DNA from: Psychrobacillus lasiicapitis
GTDB taxonomy: Bacteria; Bacillota; Bacilli; Bacillales_A; Planococcaceae
NCBI RefSeq assembly: GCF_006861795.1
Contig: NZ_VDGH01000016.1
Coordinates: forward strand, 2,283-55,768
DNA: 53,486 nucleotides
Direction of reading: 5' to 3'
A program made the position numbers and the translations under genes. The notes beneath the pieces were generated by a model. That model had not been told where the DNA came from and made no database searches. It saw only the letters and a list, made by a program, of their open reading frames with translations. This document shows, one piece after another, positions 9,210-18,662 of the stretch (position 1 is the first letter of the stretch; every line of letters starts with the position of its first letter).

Positions 9210-10073
9210 TTGACGGAACTTGGCGCTCGCTTAAAAGAAGCGAGATTAGCAAAAGGGTATAGTATTGATGATTTACAAGAAATAACAAAGATTCAAAAAA
9301 GGTATTTGACTGGTATAGAAGAAGGAAATTATGCCACAATGCCTGGCGCATTTTATGTGCGTGCATTTATAAAGCAATATGCAGAGGCAGTTGGTTTGAA
9401 CGGTGACGAGCTTTTGGAATCTTATAAAACCGATATTCCATCTCCTACAAATGACGACGTTTCTAAAAGTATTCCTGCGACGCCTTCTAGAAGAAGTTTA
9501 GGCGGTCGTACGTCGAATAAATTTATGGAAGCTTTTCCAATGATTGTTGTGGCACTATTTATCATCGCAATTATTGTAATTGTTTGGATTTTATATCAAA
9601 ATAAACCCGAAGATTCCAAAGATGTGGTGGAACCAAATGATAATGTGTTGATTGAACAAAAACCTCAATCAGAGCAAAATACAAAAGATCCAGTAGTGGA
9701 AGAACAAGAACCAGAAGAGCCTGAAGAGCCGGTAGAAGAAGAAGTAGAAGAACCAGTTGTCGACGAGCAACTGACTTTTGTGGAAACACAAGGGGAAACG
9801 TCTACGTATAATTTAACTGGTGGAGAAAACTATGTATTGAAAGTAGTAGCAACGAACAAAACATGGTTGAACATAAGGGATCAAGACAATAAAATCTTGG
9901 TCGATCAAGCAGTTAGCGCTGGTGAAACATTCGAATTAGACGTGACTAACTTATCAAAAGTTCGAGTACGCCTCGGTTCGACCCCTGGAAATACCGTGTC
10001 TATCAATGACCAAGTAGTTGAATTTCCAACAGATATGGTTACGCAAAACTTAGTGATACAGTTTCAAAAATAG
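9210..10073 (+). CDS. RodZ-like HTH membrane protein (YmfM)
   Basis: RodZ-type cell-shape/cytoskeleton adaptor, known in B. subtilis as YmfM. 287 residues from TTG 9210; the next in-frame start would remove the HTH. Cytoplasmic N-terminal helix-turn-helix (HTH_25, residues 5-68), single transmembrane helix at about 109-129, then an outside linker extremely rich in Glu/Pro (about residues 145-185), then a C-terminal DUF4115-type beta domain. RodZ proteins link MreB filaments to the wall machinery. Its stop codon lies in the left arm of the terminator at 10071-10098. Confidence 0.88.
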   Translation: MTELGARLKEARLAKGYSIDDLQEITKIQKRYLTGIEEGNYATMPGAFYVRAFIKQYAEAVGLNGDELLESYKTDIPSPTNDDVSKSIPATPSRRSLGGRTSNKFMEAFPMIVVALFIIAIIVIVWILYQNKPEDSKDVVEPNDNVLIEQKPQSEQNTKDPVVEEQEPEEPEEPVEEEVEEPVVDEQLTFVETQGETSTYNLTGGENYVLKVVATNKTWLNIRDQDNKILVDQAVSAGETFELDVTNLSKVRVRLGSTPGNTVSINDQVVEFPTDMVTQNLVIQFQK

Positions 10074-10098
10074 TCATCTTATAGATGGCTATTTCTGT
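10071..10098 (+). terminator. weak terminator overlapping the ymfM stop codon
   Basis: TAGTCATCT (10071-10079) pairs with AGATGGCTA (10083-10091), three-base loop, then TTTCTGTTT. Short T tract, so termination is probably partial and pgsA may be read from upstream. Confidence 0.5.
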
Positions 10099-10124
10099 TT
10101 GAAAGTGAAAGGAGTTACATATAA

Positions 10125-10703
10125 ATGAATATACCAAATCAAATAACGATGTTCCGAATTTTTTTAATACCAGTATTTATGTTGTTTATGCTTGTCCCTT
10201 TTAACTGGGGAGATGTTAGCTTTCTCGGTGCGACGATTCCGACGGGACATTTAATCGGAGCGATTATTTTTATTGTTGCATCCATTACGGATTTTATTGA
10301 TGGTTACTATGCAAGAAAATATAATTTAGTAACGAATATGGGGAAATTTTTGGATCCGCTGGCAGATAAATTGCTAGTGTCTGCTGCACTTATTATTTTA
10401 GTGCAACTAGGTTCCGCTCCAGCTTGGGTAGTTATTTTAATCATTAGCCGTGAGTTTGCGGTAACTGGACTACGTTTGATCCTTGCAAACGAAGGAGAAG
10501 TAGTAGCTGCCAATCAGCTTGGCAAGATTAAAATGTGGACACAAATTATCGCAGTTTCTTCCTTATTATTAGGAAATGTGTTTTTTGAAATGTTCCATAT
10601 TCCGTTCGATATGATTATGTTGTATGTTTGTTTATTCTTTACTGTATGGTCCGGTTTTGATTATTTTTATCTAAATCGTAAAGTGTTACTGGATTCTAAG
10701 TAG
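10125..10703 (+). CDS. pgsA: CDP-diacylglycerol--glycerol-3-phosphate 3-phosphatidyltransferase
   Basis: Makes phosphatidylglycerophosphate, the committed step to phosphatidylglycerol and cardiolipin. 192 residues with several membrane segments. The CDP-alcohol phosphotransferase signature D-x2-DG-x2-AR-x8-G-x3-D-x3-D is complete: DFIDGYYAR at residues 56-64 and GKFLDPLAD at 73-81. Start ATG 10125 with AAAGGAG upstream. Placement between ymfM and cinA is standard for Bacillales. Confidence 0.96.
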   Translation: MNIPNQITMFRIFLIPVFMLFMLVPFNWGDVSFLGATIPTGHLIGAIIFIVASITDFIDGYYARKYNLVTNMGKFLDPLADKLLVSAALIILVQLGSAPAWVVILIISREFAVTGLRLILANEGEVVAANQLGKIKMWTQIIAVSSLLLGNVFFEMFHIPFDMIMLYVCLFFTVWSGFDYFYLNRKVLLDSK

Positions 10704-10717
10704 GAAGGAAGTTTTTG

Positions 10718-11965
10718 ATGAAAGCTGAAATTATTGCGGTAGGTTCCGAATTATTATTAGGGCAAATTTCGAATACAAATGCTCGGTTCATCTCTTCTCA
10801 GCTAGCGGAGTTAGGAATTGATGTTTATTATCATAGTGTTGTAGGGGATAATCCCGACCGCTTGGTAGAATCTATTAAAATTGCGGAGAATCGAGCAGAC
10901 CTGATCATTTTTACAGGTGGATTAGGACCTACTAAAGATGATTTAACGAAAGAAACGATTTCGAAGCATCTAAACAAAAATCTTGTATCAGATCAACATG
11001 CGCTCATTTATATTGAAGATTTTTTCAAGCGCATGAATCGAAATATGACAGAAAACAATAAAAAACAAGCACTTGTTTTAGAAGGCTGTACTGTTTTAGA
11101 AAATAAGCATGGAATGGCTCCTGGAATGTTTTTATCGACCGAAACGCATTCGTATATTCTTCTACCAGGACCACCGAAAGAAATGGAGCCAATGTTCCAA
11201 TTCGAAGCGAAACCCATTCTTTCTAAGCTACTACATAATGAATCCATTATTAAGTCACATGTCATGCGATTTTATGGTATTGGAGAAGCAGAGCTAGAAA
11301 CCGAAGTCCAGGATTTATTGTACAATCAAACGAACCCAACACTTGCACCACTTGCGTCTGACGGAGAAGTTACCTTACGACTAACCGCTAAAAGTGAAAC
11401 AGAAGAAGAGGCTTGGAAACTAATCGATGTCTTGCAAACAGAGATTTATAATCGAGTAGGAAAGTTTGTGTATGGGTACAATAACGATTCCCTAGCATCT
11501 AAACTTCGAGATATTTTGGTTGAAAATAATTTAACAATCTCTGCTGCCGAAAGTATGACTGCAGGACTTTTTCAAGCAGAACTTGCCGCAGTTTCAGGTA
11601 TGGGGCAGGCATTAGTTGGTGGTATGATTACGTATACAGAGGCTATAAAGATACATCAATTAGGTGTAAATGAAGAGACGATTAGTGAATACAGCGTTGT
11701 ATCTAGCCAATGTGCAGAGGAAATGGCTATTCGTGTAAGAGAGAAGTTTGACACTAATATTGGGGTTGGCATAACAGGAGCAGCGGGTCCAGACGGGCAC
11801 GGTGGTCAACCGGCGGGTACAGTTTGGATTGGCATCGCTTTTGACGATGCAGCACCTGTTTCATACAAGTTAAGCCTATCAGGTATGCGAAATACAAACA
11901 GATTAAGAGCTGTAAAGTTTACCATCCATTATTTAATACGTTTACTGCACGACCGAGGATTATAG
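10718..11965 (+). CDS. cinA: CinA: NMN/ADP-ribose damage-handling protein
   Basis: Competence/damage-inducible protein CinA. 415 residues from ATG 10718, with AGGAAGGA at 10702-10709; a TTG at 10715 is also in frame but less well placed. The N-terminal half is a MoaB/MogA-like domain (AEIIAVGSELLLGQ, FTGGLGPTKDD, LLPGPPKEM). The C-terminal half is the PncC-type nicotinamide-nucleotide amidase domain (ESMTAGLFQAELA, GITGAAGPDGH). Precedes recA, with which it is co-transcribed in several Gram-positives; here a strong terminator (11987-12020) separates them, so recA relies mainly on its own promoter. Confidence 0.95.
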   Translation: MKAEIIAVGSELLLGQISNTNARFISSQLAELGIDVYYHSVVGDNPDRLVESIKIAENRADLIIFTGGLGPTKDDLTKETISKHLNKNLVSDQHALIYIEDFFKRMNRNMTENNKKQALVLEGCTVLENKHGMAPGMFLSTETHSYILLPGPPKEMEPMFQFEAKPILSKLLHNESIIKSHVMRFYGIGEAELETEVQDLLYNQTNPTLAPLASDGEVTLRLTAKSETEEEAWKLIDVLQTEIYNRVGKFVYGYNNDSLASKLRDILVENNLTISAAESMTAGLFQAELAAVSGMGQALVGGMITYTEAIKIHQLGVNEETISEYSVVSSQCAEEMAIRVREKFDTNIGVGITGAAGPDGHGGQPAGTVWIGIAFDDAAPVSYKLSLSGMRNTNRLRAVKFTIHYLIRLLHDRGL

Positions 11966-11986
11966 GAAATTGAATTTTGAATATAG

Positions 11987-12020
11987 AAAACAGCCCGAAA
12001 TTGTATTTTGGGCTGTTTTT
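11987..12020 (+). terminator. terminator between cinA and recA
   Basis: AAAACAGCCCGAAA (11987-12000) pairs with TTTTGGGCTGTTTT (12006-12019), five-base loop, T tract within the right arm. Confidence 0.85.
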
Positions 12021-12052
12021 AGTAACTAAAATGAAATAGTCGCAAAAATTAA

Positions 12053-12066
12053 CGAATAAACGTTCG
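12053..12066 (+). promoter_or_regulatory. LexA (DinR) operator upstream of recA
   Basis: CGAATAAACGTTCG matches the Bacillus SOS box CGAACnnnnGTTCG with one mismatch at position 5. It sits just upstream of the -35 element of recA, as expected for SOS induction of recA. Confidence 0.8.
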
Positions 12067-12074
12067 CTTTTTTC

Positions 12075-12103
12075 TTGTGTATTTCTCAAAAACCTAGTAT
12101 AGT
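12075..12103 (+). promoter_or_regulatory. recA promoter
   Basis: TTGTGT (12075-12080), 17-bp spacer, TATAGT (12098-12103). The LexA box lies 9 bp upstream. Confidence 0.6.
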
Positions 12104-12149
12104 AGAGATAGAAATAAAAAACAGTGAATCTTCTAAGGAGGAAATATAG

Positions 12150-13214
12150 TTGGCTAATGATCGTAAAGCAGCGCTCGATATGGCGTTAAAACAAATAGAA
12201 AAGCAATTCGGTAAAGGTTCCATTATGAAATTAGGAGAAAAAACGGACCGTGAGATATCCACTTCTTCAAGTGGTTCTTTAGCACTTGATGCAGCATTAG
12301 GAATAGGTGGATATCCAAGAGGCCGTATTATCGAAATATACGGTCCAGAAAGTTCGGGTAAAACAACTGTTGCACTTCACGCGATTGCAGAAGTACAAAA
12401 AAATGGCGGTCAAGCAGCATTTATCGACGCAGAGCATGCATTAGACCCAGTTTACGCTCAAAAACTAGGTGTAAATATTGATGAATTACTTTTATCACAA
12501 CCAGATACTGGAGAGCAGGCGCTTGAAATTGCAGAAGCATTAGTTCGAAGCGGTGCCGTAGAAATTTTAGTAATTGACTCAGTAGCTGCCCTTGTTCCAA
12601 AAGCAGAGATTGAAGGGGAAATGGGAGATTCACATGTTGGTCTTCAAGCTCGACTAATGTCTCAAGCATTGCGTAAACTTTCAGGTGTTATTAATAAATC
12701 TAACACGATTGCGATCTTCATCAACCAAATTCGTGAAAAAGTTGGAGTAATGTTCGGAAATCCTGAAGTCACTCCAGGTGGACGTGCGCTTAAATTCTAT
12801 AGTTCCGTACGTTTAGAAGTAAGACGTGCAGAAGCAATTAAACAAGGTACGGATATTATGGGGAACAAAACGAAAGTAAAAGTAGTTAAAAACAAAGTAG
12901 CGCCACCATTTAGAACAGCTGAAGTAGATATTATGTACGGAGAAGGAATTTCGCAAGAAGGAGAAATTATCGATCTTGGTTCAGAAATGGACATCATCCA
13001 AAAAAGTGGTTCTTGGTATGCATACAACGAAGAACGTTTAGGGCAAGGTAGAGAAAATGCAAAACAATTCCTAAAAGAAAATCCAACCATTAAAAGCGAA
13101 ATCGCTTTAAAAATCCGTGAATCACTAGGACTTGCTGCGTCATCTTATACAATTGCAGGACACGAACCTGAAGAAGAAGACGAAGAGTTTGAATTACTAT
13201 TAGATGAAGAATAA
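12150..13214 (+). CDS. recA: Recombinase RecA
   Basis: Strand-exchange protein and LexA coprotease. 354 residues from TTG 12150 ([22 protein letters not shown]), with AAGGAGG at 12134-12140. Walker A GPESSGKT at 65-72, Walker B region LVIDSVAAL, and an acidic C-terminal tail ([12 protein letters not shown]) typical of RecA. No intein or insertion. SOS regulation is supported by the LexA box upstream. Ends at a strong terminator (13222-13254). Confidence 0.98.
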   Translation: MANDRKAALDMALKQIEKQFGKGSIMKLGEKTDREISTSSSGSLALDAALGIGGYPRGRIIEIYGPESSGKTTVALHAIAEVQKNGGQAAFIDAEHALDPVYAQKLGVNIDELLLSQPDTGEQALEIAEALVRSGAVEILVIDSVAALVPKAEIEGEMGDSHVGLQARLMSQALRKLSGVINKSNTIAIFINQIREKVGVMFGNPEVTPGGRALKFYSSVRLEVRRAEAIKQGTDIMGNKTKVKVVKNKVAPPFRTAEVDIMYGEGISQEGEIIDLGSEMDIIQKSGSWYAYNEERLGQGRENAKQFLKENPTIKSEIALKIRESLGLAASSYTIAGHEPEEEDEEFELLLDEE

Positions 13215-13221
13215 AATAATC

Positions 13222-13254
13222 AAAGTCTCTCAACTTGTTGAGGGACTTTTTTTT
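13222..13254 (+). terminator. recA terminator
   Basis: 12-bp stem (13222-13233 with 13238-13249, one G-U), loop CTTG, then eight T. Confidence 0.9.
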
Positions 13255-13530
13255 GGATGCTTTGGCATCCGCTTTATAGGGATTCACACGCAATAAAAAG
13301 CTTCTGGTAGGATTTCCATCGGCTATTAGTAGCACTGGACGATACTCAATCATTCGCTGACAATAAATTCCATTAAATGGTGTGACGCGAAAAATCTAAT
13401 CTAGCAGATTCCTTTGTTTAACAGGTAGGATTATAGCAACCATTAAAAAGTAGTTATAGAGCAGGAATCTTATAGAATGTACCCTAATCATTGATATCTC
13501 ACACCAAGTGCACTTGATATACGAAAAACT

Positions 13531-13572
13531 GGTTGCTTTCACCAGCTATTTGGTTGCTCTCATCCAATTTAT
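13531..13572. repeat. two tandem imperfect 21-bp units
   Basis: Units 13531-13551 and 13552-13572 both begin GGTTGC and share a (T/C)TCA(C/T)C core. The unit length equals that of the array at 19.6 kb and the pair at 27.1 kb. Confidence 0.5.
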
Positions 13573-13815
13573 GTAATTGATTATATAATATCCATATAAT
13601 TTCGGAATTTAGTTCGGCGGCTTATCGACAAAGCAGTTCGTCGCTCGCCCGCTCAAAGCAAAGCACCGCTTTATTAAATCCTAGCGAACTATCCCTTCAA
13701 ACTACCAAGACGTATAATCCTTATTTAATAAGGTGAAATTTCAGTATTTTTTTAAAAGCACTAACGATTTTTACTAAAAAACCTAGTAGAAACCAATAAT
13801 ATTCCTATCGTTTCC

Positions 13816-13844
13816 TTGACAGAGTATTTCTACATCTATACAAT
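13816..13844 (+). promoter_or_regulatory. sigma-A promoter of rny
   Basis: Perfect -35 TTGACA (13816-13821), 17-bp spacer, -10 TACAAT (13839-13844). This gives a transcript leader of roughly 100 nt before rny. Confidence 0.75.
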
Positions 13845-13951
13845 TAAAATTGTATAATTTCTTTATAAAATAATGAAAAGGCAATACATATATGTACTTT
13901 CATATATGAGCCGACTGAAACTTAAAAAGAATAGCAATAGGGGGTGTTCGA

Positions 13952-15511
13952 ATGCCATATGAAATTATCATCTCCGCTTTGCTTGGTCTTTTCGTCGGTG
14001 CCGTTGTTGGTTATATTTATCTGAAAAACGTGAACGATTCAAAAGTGACTGGTGCAAAACAATCTTCTGCACTCATCTTAGATGAAGCAAAGCGAGAAGC
14101 AGAAGCATTAAAGAAAGAAGCATTACTAGAAGCCAAAGATGAAACTCACCAATTACGAACTGAAGCAGAATCTGACATCCGTGAACGCCGTATGGAACTG
14201 CAAAAACAGGAAAATCGGTTATTACAAAGAGAAGAGAACCTTGATCGTAAGGATGATGCTCTAAACAAGAGAGAAGTAGGTCTTGAGCGTAAAGAAGATG
14301 CTCTAACCGAAAGACAACAGCATATCGAACGGAAAGAAAGTAAAGTGGACGAGCTTGTTGATAAACAACAAAGTGAACTTGAACGAATTTCTACATTAAC
14401 GCGTGAAGAAGCAAGAACTGTTATTCTTCAAGAAGTAGAAAATGAGCTGGCTACGGATATCGCTGTCATGACAAAAGAATCGGAGACAAGAGCAAAAGAA
14501 GAAGCGGACAAGAAGTCTCGTGAAATTCTTTCCCTTGCGTTACAACGATTTGCGGCGGACCATGTAGCAGAAACAACCGTTTCCGTTGTTAATCTACCGA
14601 ATGACGAAATGAAAGGTCGTATCATTGGCCGTGAAGGTCGTAACATTCGTACGCTCGAAACTTTAACTGGAATCGATTTAATCATTGATGATACACCAGA
14701 AGCTGTTATACTATCAGGATTTGATCCGATACGAAGAGAAACTGCTCGTCTAGCACTAGAAAAATTAGTGCAAGATGGACGAATTCATCCAGCGCGTATT
14801 GAGGAAATGGTAGAAAAATCGAGAAGAGAAGTAGATGAACAGATTCGAGAAATCGGAGAACAAACTACCTTTGATGTAGGCGTTCATAATTTACATCCTG
14901 ACTTGATCAAAATTCTTGGTCGTTTACGTTACCGTACAAGCTACGGTCAAAACGTATTAAAGCATTCAACAGAAGTAGCGGTTCTAGCTGGTCTACTTGC
15001 TGCAGAGCTTGGAGAAGATGTAACACTTGCAAGACGTGCAGGATTACTTCACGACATTGGGAAAGCAATTGACCATGAAGTAGAAGGAAGTCATGTAGAA
15101 ATTGGGGTCGAGCTTGCAACGAAATACAAAGAACATCCAGTTGTGATCAATAGTATTGCATCTCACCATGGTGACACAGAAGCCACTTCTGTTATTGCCG
15201 TATTAGTTGCAGCTGCAGATGCATTATCAGCAGCACGACCTGGTGCAAGAAGTGAAACATTAGAAAACTACATTCGTCGTTTAGAGAAACTGGAAGAAAT
15301 TTCAGAATCCTATGATGGCGTGGAAAAATCTTTTGCGATTCAAGCAGGAAGAGAGATTCGTATTATGGTTCGTCCAGATCAAATTGATGATATTACTGCT
15401 CATCGTTTGGCAAGAGATATTCGTAAACGAATCGAAGAAGAGCTAGATTATCCTGGTCATATTAAAGTAACGGTTATTCGAGAAACAAGAGCTGTAGAAT
15501 ACGCAAAATAG
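13952..15511 (+). CDS. rny: Ribonuclease Y
   Basis: Membrane-anchored endoribonuclease that initiates bulk mRNA turnover. 519 residues. N-terminal transmembrane helix (residues 4-25), long charged coiled coil rich in E/K/R/Q (about 35-200), KH RNA-binding domain with [15 protein letters not shown] (about 215-280), and an HD phosphohydrolase domain with [10 protein letters not shown]. The C-terminal motif region is intact. Start ATG 13952 with a GGGGGTG ribosome binding site. It is followed by ymdB as in B. subtilis; RNase Y works with the RicA/YlbF/YaaT complex, whose RicA subunit is encoded at 21.7 kb. Confidence 0.97.
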   Translation: MPYEIIISALLGLFVGAVVGYIYLKNVNDSKVTGAKQSSALILDEAKREAEALKKEALLEAKDETHQLRTEAESDIRERRMELQKQENRLLQREENLDRKDDALNKREVGLERKEDALTERQQHIERKESKVDELVDKQQSELERISTLTREEARTVILQEVENELATDIAVMTKESETRAKEEADKKSREILSLALQRFAADHVAETTVSVVNLPNDEMKGRIIGREGRNIRTLETLTGIDLIIDDTPEAVILSGFDPIRRETARLALEKLVQDGRIHPARIEEMVEKSRREVDEQIREIGEQTTFDVGVHNLHPDLIKILGRLRYRTSYGQNVLKHSTEVAVLAGLLAAELGEDVTLARRAGLLHDIGKAIDHEVEGSHVEIGVELATKYKEHPVVINSIASHHGDTEATSVIAVLVAAADALSAARPGARSETLENYIRRLEKLEEISESYDGVEKSFAIQAGREIRIMVRPDQIDDITAHRLARDIRKRIEEELDYPGHIKVTVIRETRAVEYAK

Positions 15512-15515
15512 AAGG

Positions 15516-15543
15516 AAGGCTTCTACAAAAGAAGCCTTTTTTT
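15516..15543 (+). terminator. terminator after rny
   Basis: AAGGCTTCT (15516-15524) pairs with AGAAGCCTT (15530-15538), five-base loop, then T tract. Confidence 0.85.
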
Positions 15544-15564
15544 CGTTAAGGAGGTGGGTAAATA

Positions 15565-16362
15565 ATGAAGATTTTATTTATAGGCGATATCGTTGGTTCG
15601 ATTGGTAGAGATACACTAGAAAGTTATTTACCAAGATTAAAAAGAAAATATGCTCCAGATGTTGTTATTGCAAATGGAGAAAATGCTGCGGCTGGTCGTG
15701 GTATTACGAAGAAAATTTTTCAAGACTTGCTATATATGGGTGTAGACGTCGTAACGATGGGTAACCATACTTGGGATCAAAAAGAAATTATGGACTTTAT
15801 TGATGATACGGATTACTTAATTCGTCCTGCCAATTTTTCAGAAGAAGCACCAGGCAAAGGTATGACGTCCGTGACGAAAAATGGGCAAACTATTTCGGTG
15901 ATTAATATGCATGGTAGAACATTCTTGCCACCTCATGATGACCCATTTAAAAAAGCGACAGAGCTAGTAGAAGAAGCGAAGAAATTATCTCCAATTGTTT
16001 TCGTTGATTTTCATGCGGAAGCAACAAGTGAAAAAATTGCTTTTGGGTGGCATCTAGATGGAAAAGCATCTGTTGTTGTCGGAACGCATACGCATGTGCA
16101 AACAGCCGACTCTCGCATCCTACCAGGTGGTACAGCGTATATAACTGACGTTGGGATGACAGGCCCTTATGATGAAGTTTTAGGGATGAAAAAAGAGGAT
16201 GTTTTATATCGTTTTCAAACGAATTTACCTACTCGTTTTGAAGTTCCGAAAAGTGGTCGCTCCGTATTAAGTGGTTTTTTCGTAGAAGTAGATAATGCTA
16301 CAGGGAAAGCTGTACACCAAGAACGAGTTTATATTAATGATGACTATCCATTTCAAGGCTAA
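15565..16362 (+). CDS. ymdB: YmdB metallophosphoesterase (2',3'-cyclic-nucleotide phosphodiesterase family)
   Basis: Calcineurin-like phosphoesterase that in B. subtilis hydrolyses cyclic nucleotides and affects biofilm and motility decisions. 265 residues from ATG 15565, with AAGGAGGTG upstream. Metal-binding motifs are all present: GDIVGSIGRD (Asp8), NGENAAAG (Glu39), GNHTWD (Asn67/His68), DFHAE and GTHTHVQT. Downstream of rny as in other Bacilli, but separated by a terminator. Confidence 0.95.
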   Translation: MKILFIGDIVGSIGRDTLESYLPRLKRKYAPDVVIANGENAAAGRGITKKIFQDLLYMGVDVVTMGNHTWDQKEIMDFIDDTDYLIRPANFSEEAPGKGMTSVTKNGQTISVINMHGRTFLPPHDDPFKKATELVEEAKKLSPIVFVDFHAEATSEKIAFGWHLDGKASVVVGTHTHVQTADSRILPGGTAYITDVGMTGPYDEVLGMKKEDVLYRFQTNLPTRFEVPKSGRSVLSGFFVEVDNATGKAVHQERVYINDDYPFQG

Positions 16363-16447
16363 TAGAGTCTAAATAAGAACTCCGAAGCATAAGGTAGGTT
16401 ATGGACGAAAGCAAGTTCATAATCTAGCTATAAAAGGAGAAATGATA

Positions 16448-16714
16448 GTGGATTCTTTAAAAGTATCTTCTCGTTCTAACCCCAATTCAGTTGCTGGAGC
16501 ACTTGTTGCAGTAATTAGAGAACAAGGGTATGCAGAGATGCAAGCAGTAGGAGCAGGCGCACTAAATCAGGCAATTAAGGCAATTGCCATCGCAAGAGGA
16601 TTTGTTGCACCTAGTGGTACAGACTTAACTTGTTCACCTGCTTTCACAGATATCATCATATCGGGTGAAGATCGAACTGCTTTGAAGTTATTAGTAGAGA
16701 AAAAGGTAAAATAA
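16448..16714 (+). CDS. spoVS: Stage V sporulation protein S
   Basis: Small Alba-like DNA/RNA-binding sporulation protein needed for late sporulation events. I choose GTG 16448 (MDSLKVSSRSNPNSVAG) because AAGGAG at 16434-16439 is 8 nt away, while the in-frame ATG 16442 is only 2 nt from it. 88 residues, close to the 86 of B. subtilis SpoVS; the block VGAGALNQAIKAIAIARGFV is nearly invariant in the family. Its presence indicates an endospore former. A perfect 13-bp terminator follows. I could not find a clear sigma-H promoter in the 85-bp leader. Confidence 0.96.
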   Translation: MDSLKVSSRSNPNSVAGALVAVIREQGYAEMQAVGAGALNQAIKAIAIARGFVAPSGTDLTCSPAFTDIIISGEDRTALKLLVEKKVK

Positions 16715-16716
16715 CC

Positions 16717-16760
16717 GTGAAGTCGCTACTGTAAAACGTAGCGACTTCACTTTATTTTTT
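16717..16760 (+). terminator. spoVS terminator
   Basis: Perfect 13-bp stem GTGAAGTCGCTAC (16717-16729) with 16738-16750, eight-base loop, then a T-rich run. Confidence 0.92.
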
Positions 16761-16771
16761 AGAATATATTG

Positions 16772-16790
16772 TGACGGTTTGATTCCGTCA
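16772..16790. promoter_or_regulatory. inverted repeat in the korA upstream region
   Basis: TGACGG (16772-16777) and CCGTCA (16785-16790) flank a 7-bp spacer, 130 bp before korA. It could be an operator; no regulator is identified. Confidence 0.3.
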
Positions 16791-16919
16791 AAGGTCTGAT
16801 TTTGAGGAAAAACATTGTGAATACATAGTGAATCGTATTACTTCATGGTAAACTTATGAAGGTAAAAAAACATTCAATATAGAAAAAAGCATTCAACGAG
16901 ACAGTAAGGAGATGTTTAT

Positions 16920-18662
16920 ATGTTGCAACAGCTTTCTTGGAAAGTAGGAGGGCAGCAAGGAGAGGGTATTGAAAGTACTGGGGAAATTTTCTCTATGGCG
17001 ATGAACCGCCTTGGATACTACTTGTACGGATACCGTCATTTCTCTTCTCGAATTAAAGGTGGCCACACAAATAACAAAATCTGTGTACGTCCTACACAAG
17101 TACGTACAATTCCAGATGATTTAGATATTTTAGTAGCATTTGATCAAGAAACAATAGACGTGAACTACAAAGAACTAACAGAAAAAAGCATTATTTTAGC
17201 AGATGCTAAATTCTCACCGGTAGCACCAGAAGATTGCTTAGCACCAATGTATATTGTTCCATTTACAGAGGTCGCTGCAGAATTAGGTACATCTCTTATG
17301 AAAAACATGGTAGCAATAGGAGCTACATCTGCCTTATTAAATCTAGATAAAGCAGTATTCCAAGAAGTTGTAGATGAGATTTTTGGTAAAAAAGGACAAG
17401 AAGTTGTTGAGAAAAATATGCAGGCTATCCAACAAGGCTTCGATACAATGGCTGAACAGCTAGGAGACCGTTTAGGTGAATGGGAACTTGTTCCTGCAGA
17501 TGGCAAACATCGACTGTTTATGATTGGAAATGATGCAATTGCACTTGGAGCCTTGGCTGCAGGTGTTCGATTTATGGCAGCCTATCCGATTACGCCAGCT
17601 TCTGAAATTATGGAATATATGATTAAAAAGCTGCCTTTATTTGGTGGAGCAGTTATCCAAACAGAAGATGAAATCGCAGCAGCTACAATGGCGATTGGAT
17701 CTAACTACGGTGGTGTACGTGCATTTACAGCCTCGGCGGGTCCTGGTTTATCTTTAATGATGGAAGCAATTGGTCTTTCTGGTATGACAGAGCAGCCATT
17801 AGTTATTGTCGATACGCAGCGTGGGGGACCATCTACTGGACTTCCAACTAAACAAGAGCAATCAGACCTTATGCAAATGATCTATGGTACACATGGGGAG
17901 ATTCCGAAAGTCGTTATCGCACCAAGTACCGGGGAAGAAGCGTTCTTCGATACAATTCAAGCTTTTAATATAGCAGAAGAATTACAGCTTCCTGTTATTA
18001 TCTTATCAGATTTACAGCTTTCACTAGGTAAACAAACAGTTGATCCGTTTGATTATTCAAAGATCGAAATTCGCCGTGGTAACCTAATAAATACAGAAGA
18101 AATTCCAGAAGCAGAAGATAAATCATACTTCAAACGTTATGAAGTAACAGAAGATGGTGTTTCTCCGCGAGTACTACCGGGTACAAAACATGCTATTCAC
18201 CACGTTACAGGTGTTGAGCATGATGAAACTGGTAAGCCTTCAGAAGCAGCATCTAACCGAAAAGCGCAAATGGATAAACGTATGAAAAAGCTACAACATG
18301 TAAACTTTAGTGATCCAGTTTATGTAAGTGCACCTTATGAAGAAGCTGACATTCTATTCGTAGGTTTCAATTCTACTAGAGGTGTATTAGAAGAATTACA
18401 GCAAACACTGATTGCACAAGGAATGAAAGTCAATCATGCTCATATTCGTCTGATCCACCCATTCCCAGCAAAAGAAGTGCAACCACTAGTAGCAAATGCG
18501 AAAAAAGTAGTGGTAGTAGAAAATAACGCAACAGGCCAATTGGCAAACATATTAAAAATGAATGTTGGCGGTCATGATAAAGTGATCAATGTGTTGAAAT
18601 ATGATGGAACGCCATTCTTACCATTACAGCTTGAAAAACAAGTAAAGGAGTTGCTTAAATAA
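16920..18662 (+). CDS. korA: 2-oxoacid:ferredoxin oxidoreductase, alpha (gamma-alpha fused) subunit
   Basis: Subunit of an oxygen-tolerant two-subunit 2-oxoacid:acceptor oxidoreductase, probably using 2-oxoglutarate and making succinyl-CoA plus reduced ferredoxin. 580 residues from ATG 16920, with AAGGAG upstream. An N-terminal POR-gamma domain (residues 1-190, KVGGQQGEGIESTGEI) is fused to the POR-alpha pyrimidine domain (from about 200, MAAYPITPASEIMEYM), plus a C-terminal transketolase-C-like domain. Overlaps korB by one base (stop TAA / ATG). Confidence 0.93.
   Translation: MLQQLSWKVGGQQGEGIESTGEIFSMAMNRLGYYLYGYRHFSSRIKGGHTNNKICVRPTQVRTIPDDLDILVAFDQETIDVNYKELTEKSIILADAKFSPVAPEDCLAPMYIVPFTEVAAELGTSLMKNMVAIGATSALLNLDKAVFQEVVDEIFGKKGQEVVEKNMQAIQQGFDTMAEQLGDRLGEWELVPADGKHRLFMIGNDAIALGALAAGVRFMAAYPITPASEIMEYMIKKLPLFGGAVIQTEDEIAAATMAIGSNYGGVRAFTASAGPGLSLMMEAIGLSGMTEQPLVIVDTQRGGPSTGLPTKQEQSDLMQMIYGTHGEIPKVVIAPSTGEEAFFDTIQAFNIAEELQLPVIILSDLQLSLGKQTVDPFDYSKIEIRRGNLINTEEIPEAEDKSYFKRYEVTEDGVSPRVLPGTKHAIHHVTGVEHDETGKPSEAASNRKAQMDKRMKKLQHVNFSDPVYVSAPYEEADILFVGFNSTRGVLEELQQTLIAQGMKVNHAHIRLIHPFPAKEVQPLVANAKKVVVVENNATGQLANILKMNVGGHDKVINVLKYDGTPFLPLQLEKQVKELLK

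Larger units (their letters stand above)
13255..13951. other. 700-bp intergenic region between recA and rny
   Basis: No convincing gene. It starts with a small hairpin GGATGC-TTTG-GCATCC (13255-13270). The minus strand from 13353 down to about 13255 reads as a protein-like peptide (start MIEYRPVLLIADGNPTRS) that runs on into the recA terminator, and I treat it as a remnant or repeat. A tandem pair of imperfect 21-mers lies at 13531-13572. The rny promoter and leader occupy the last 140 bp. Confidence 0.5.

Noticed and set aside
13090..13353. Minus-strand 87-codon ORF overlapping the 3' end of recA
   Set aside because: Two-thirds overlaps recA and its terminator; only the first 30 residues look protein-like, so it is reported as a curiosity, not a gene.
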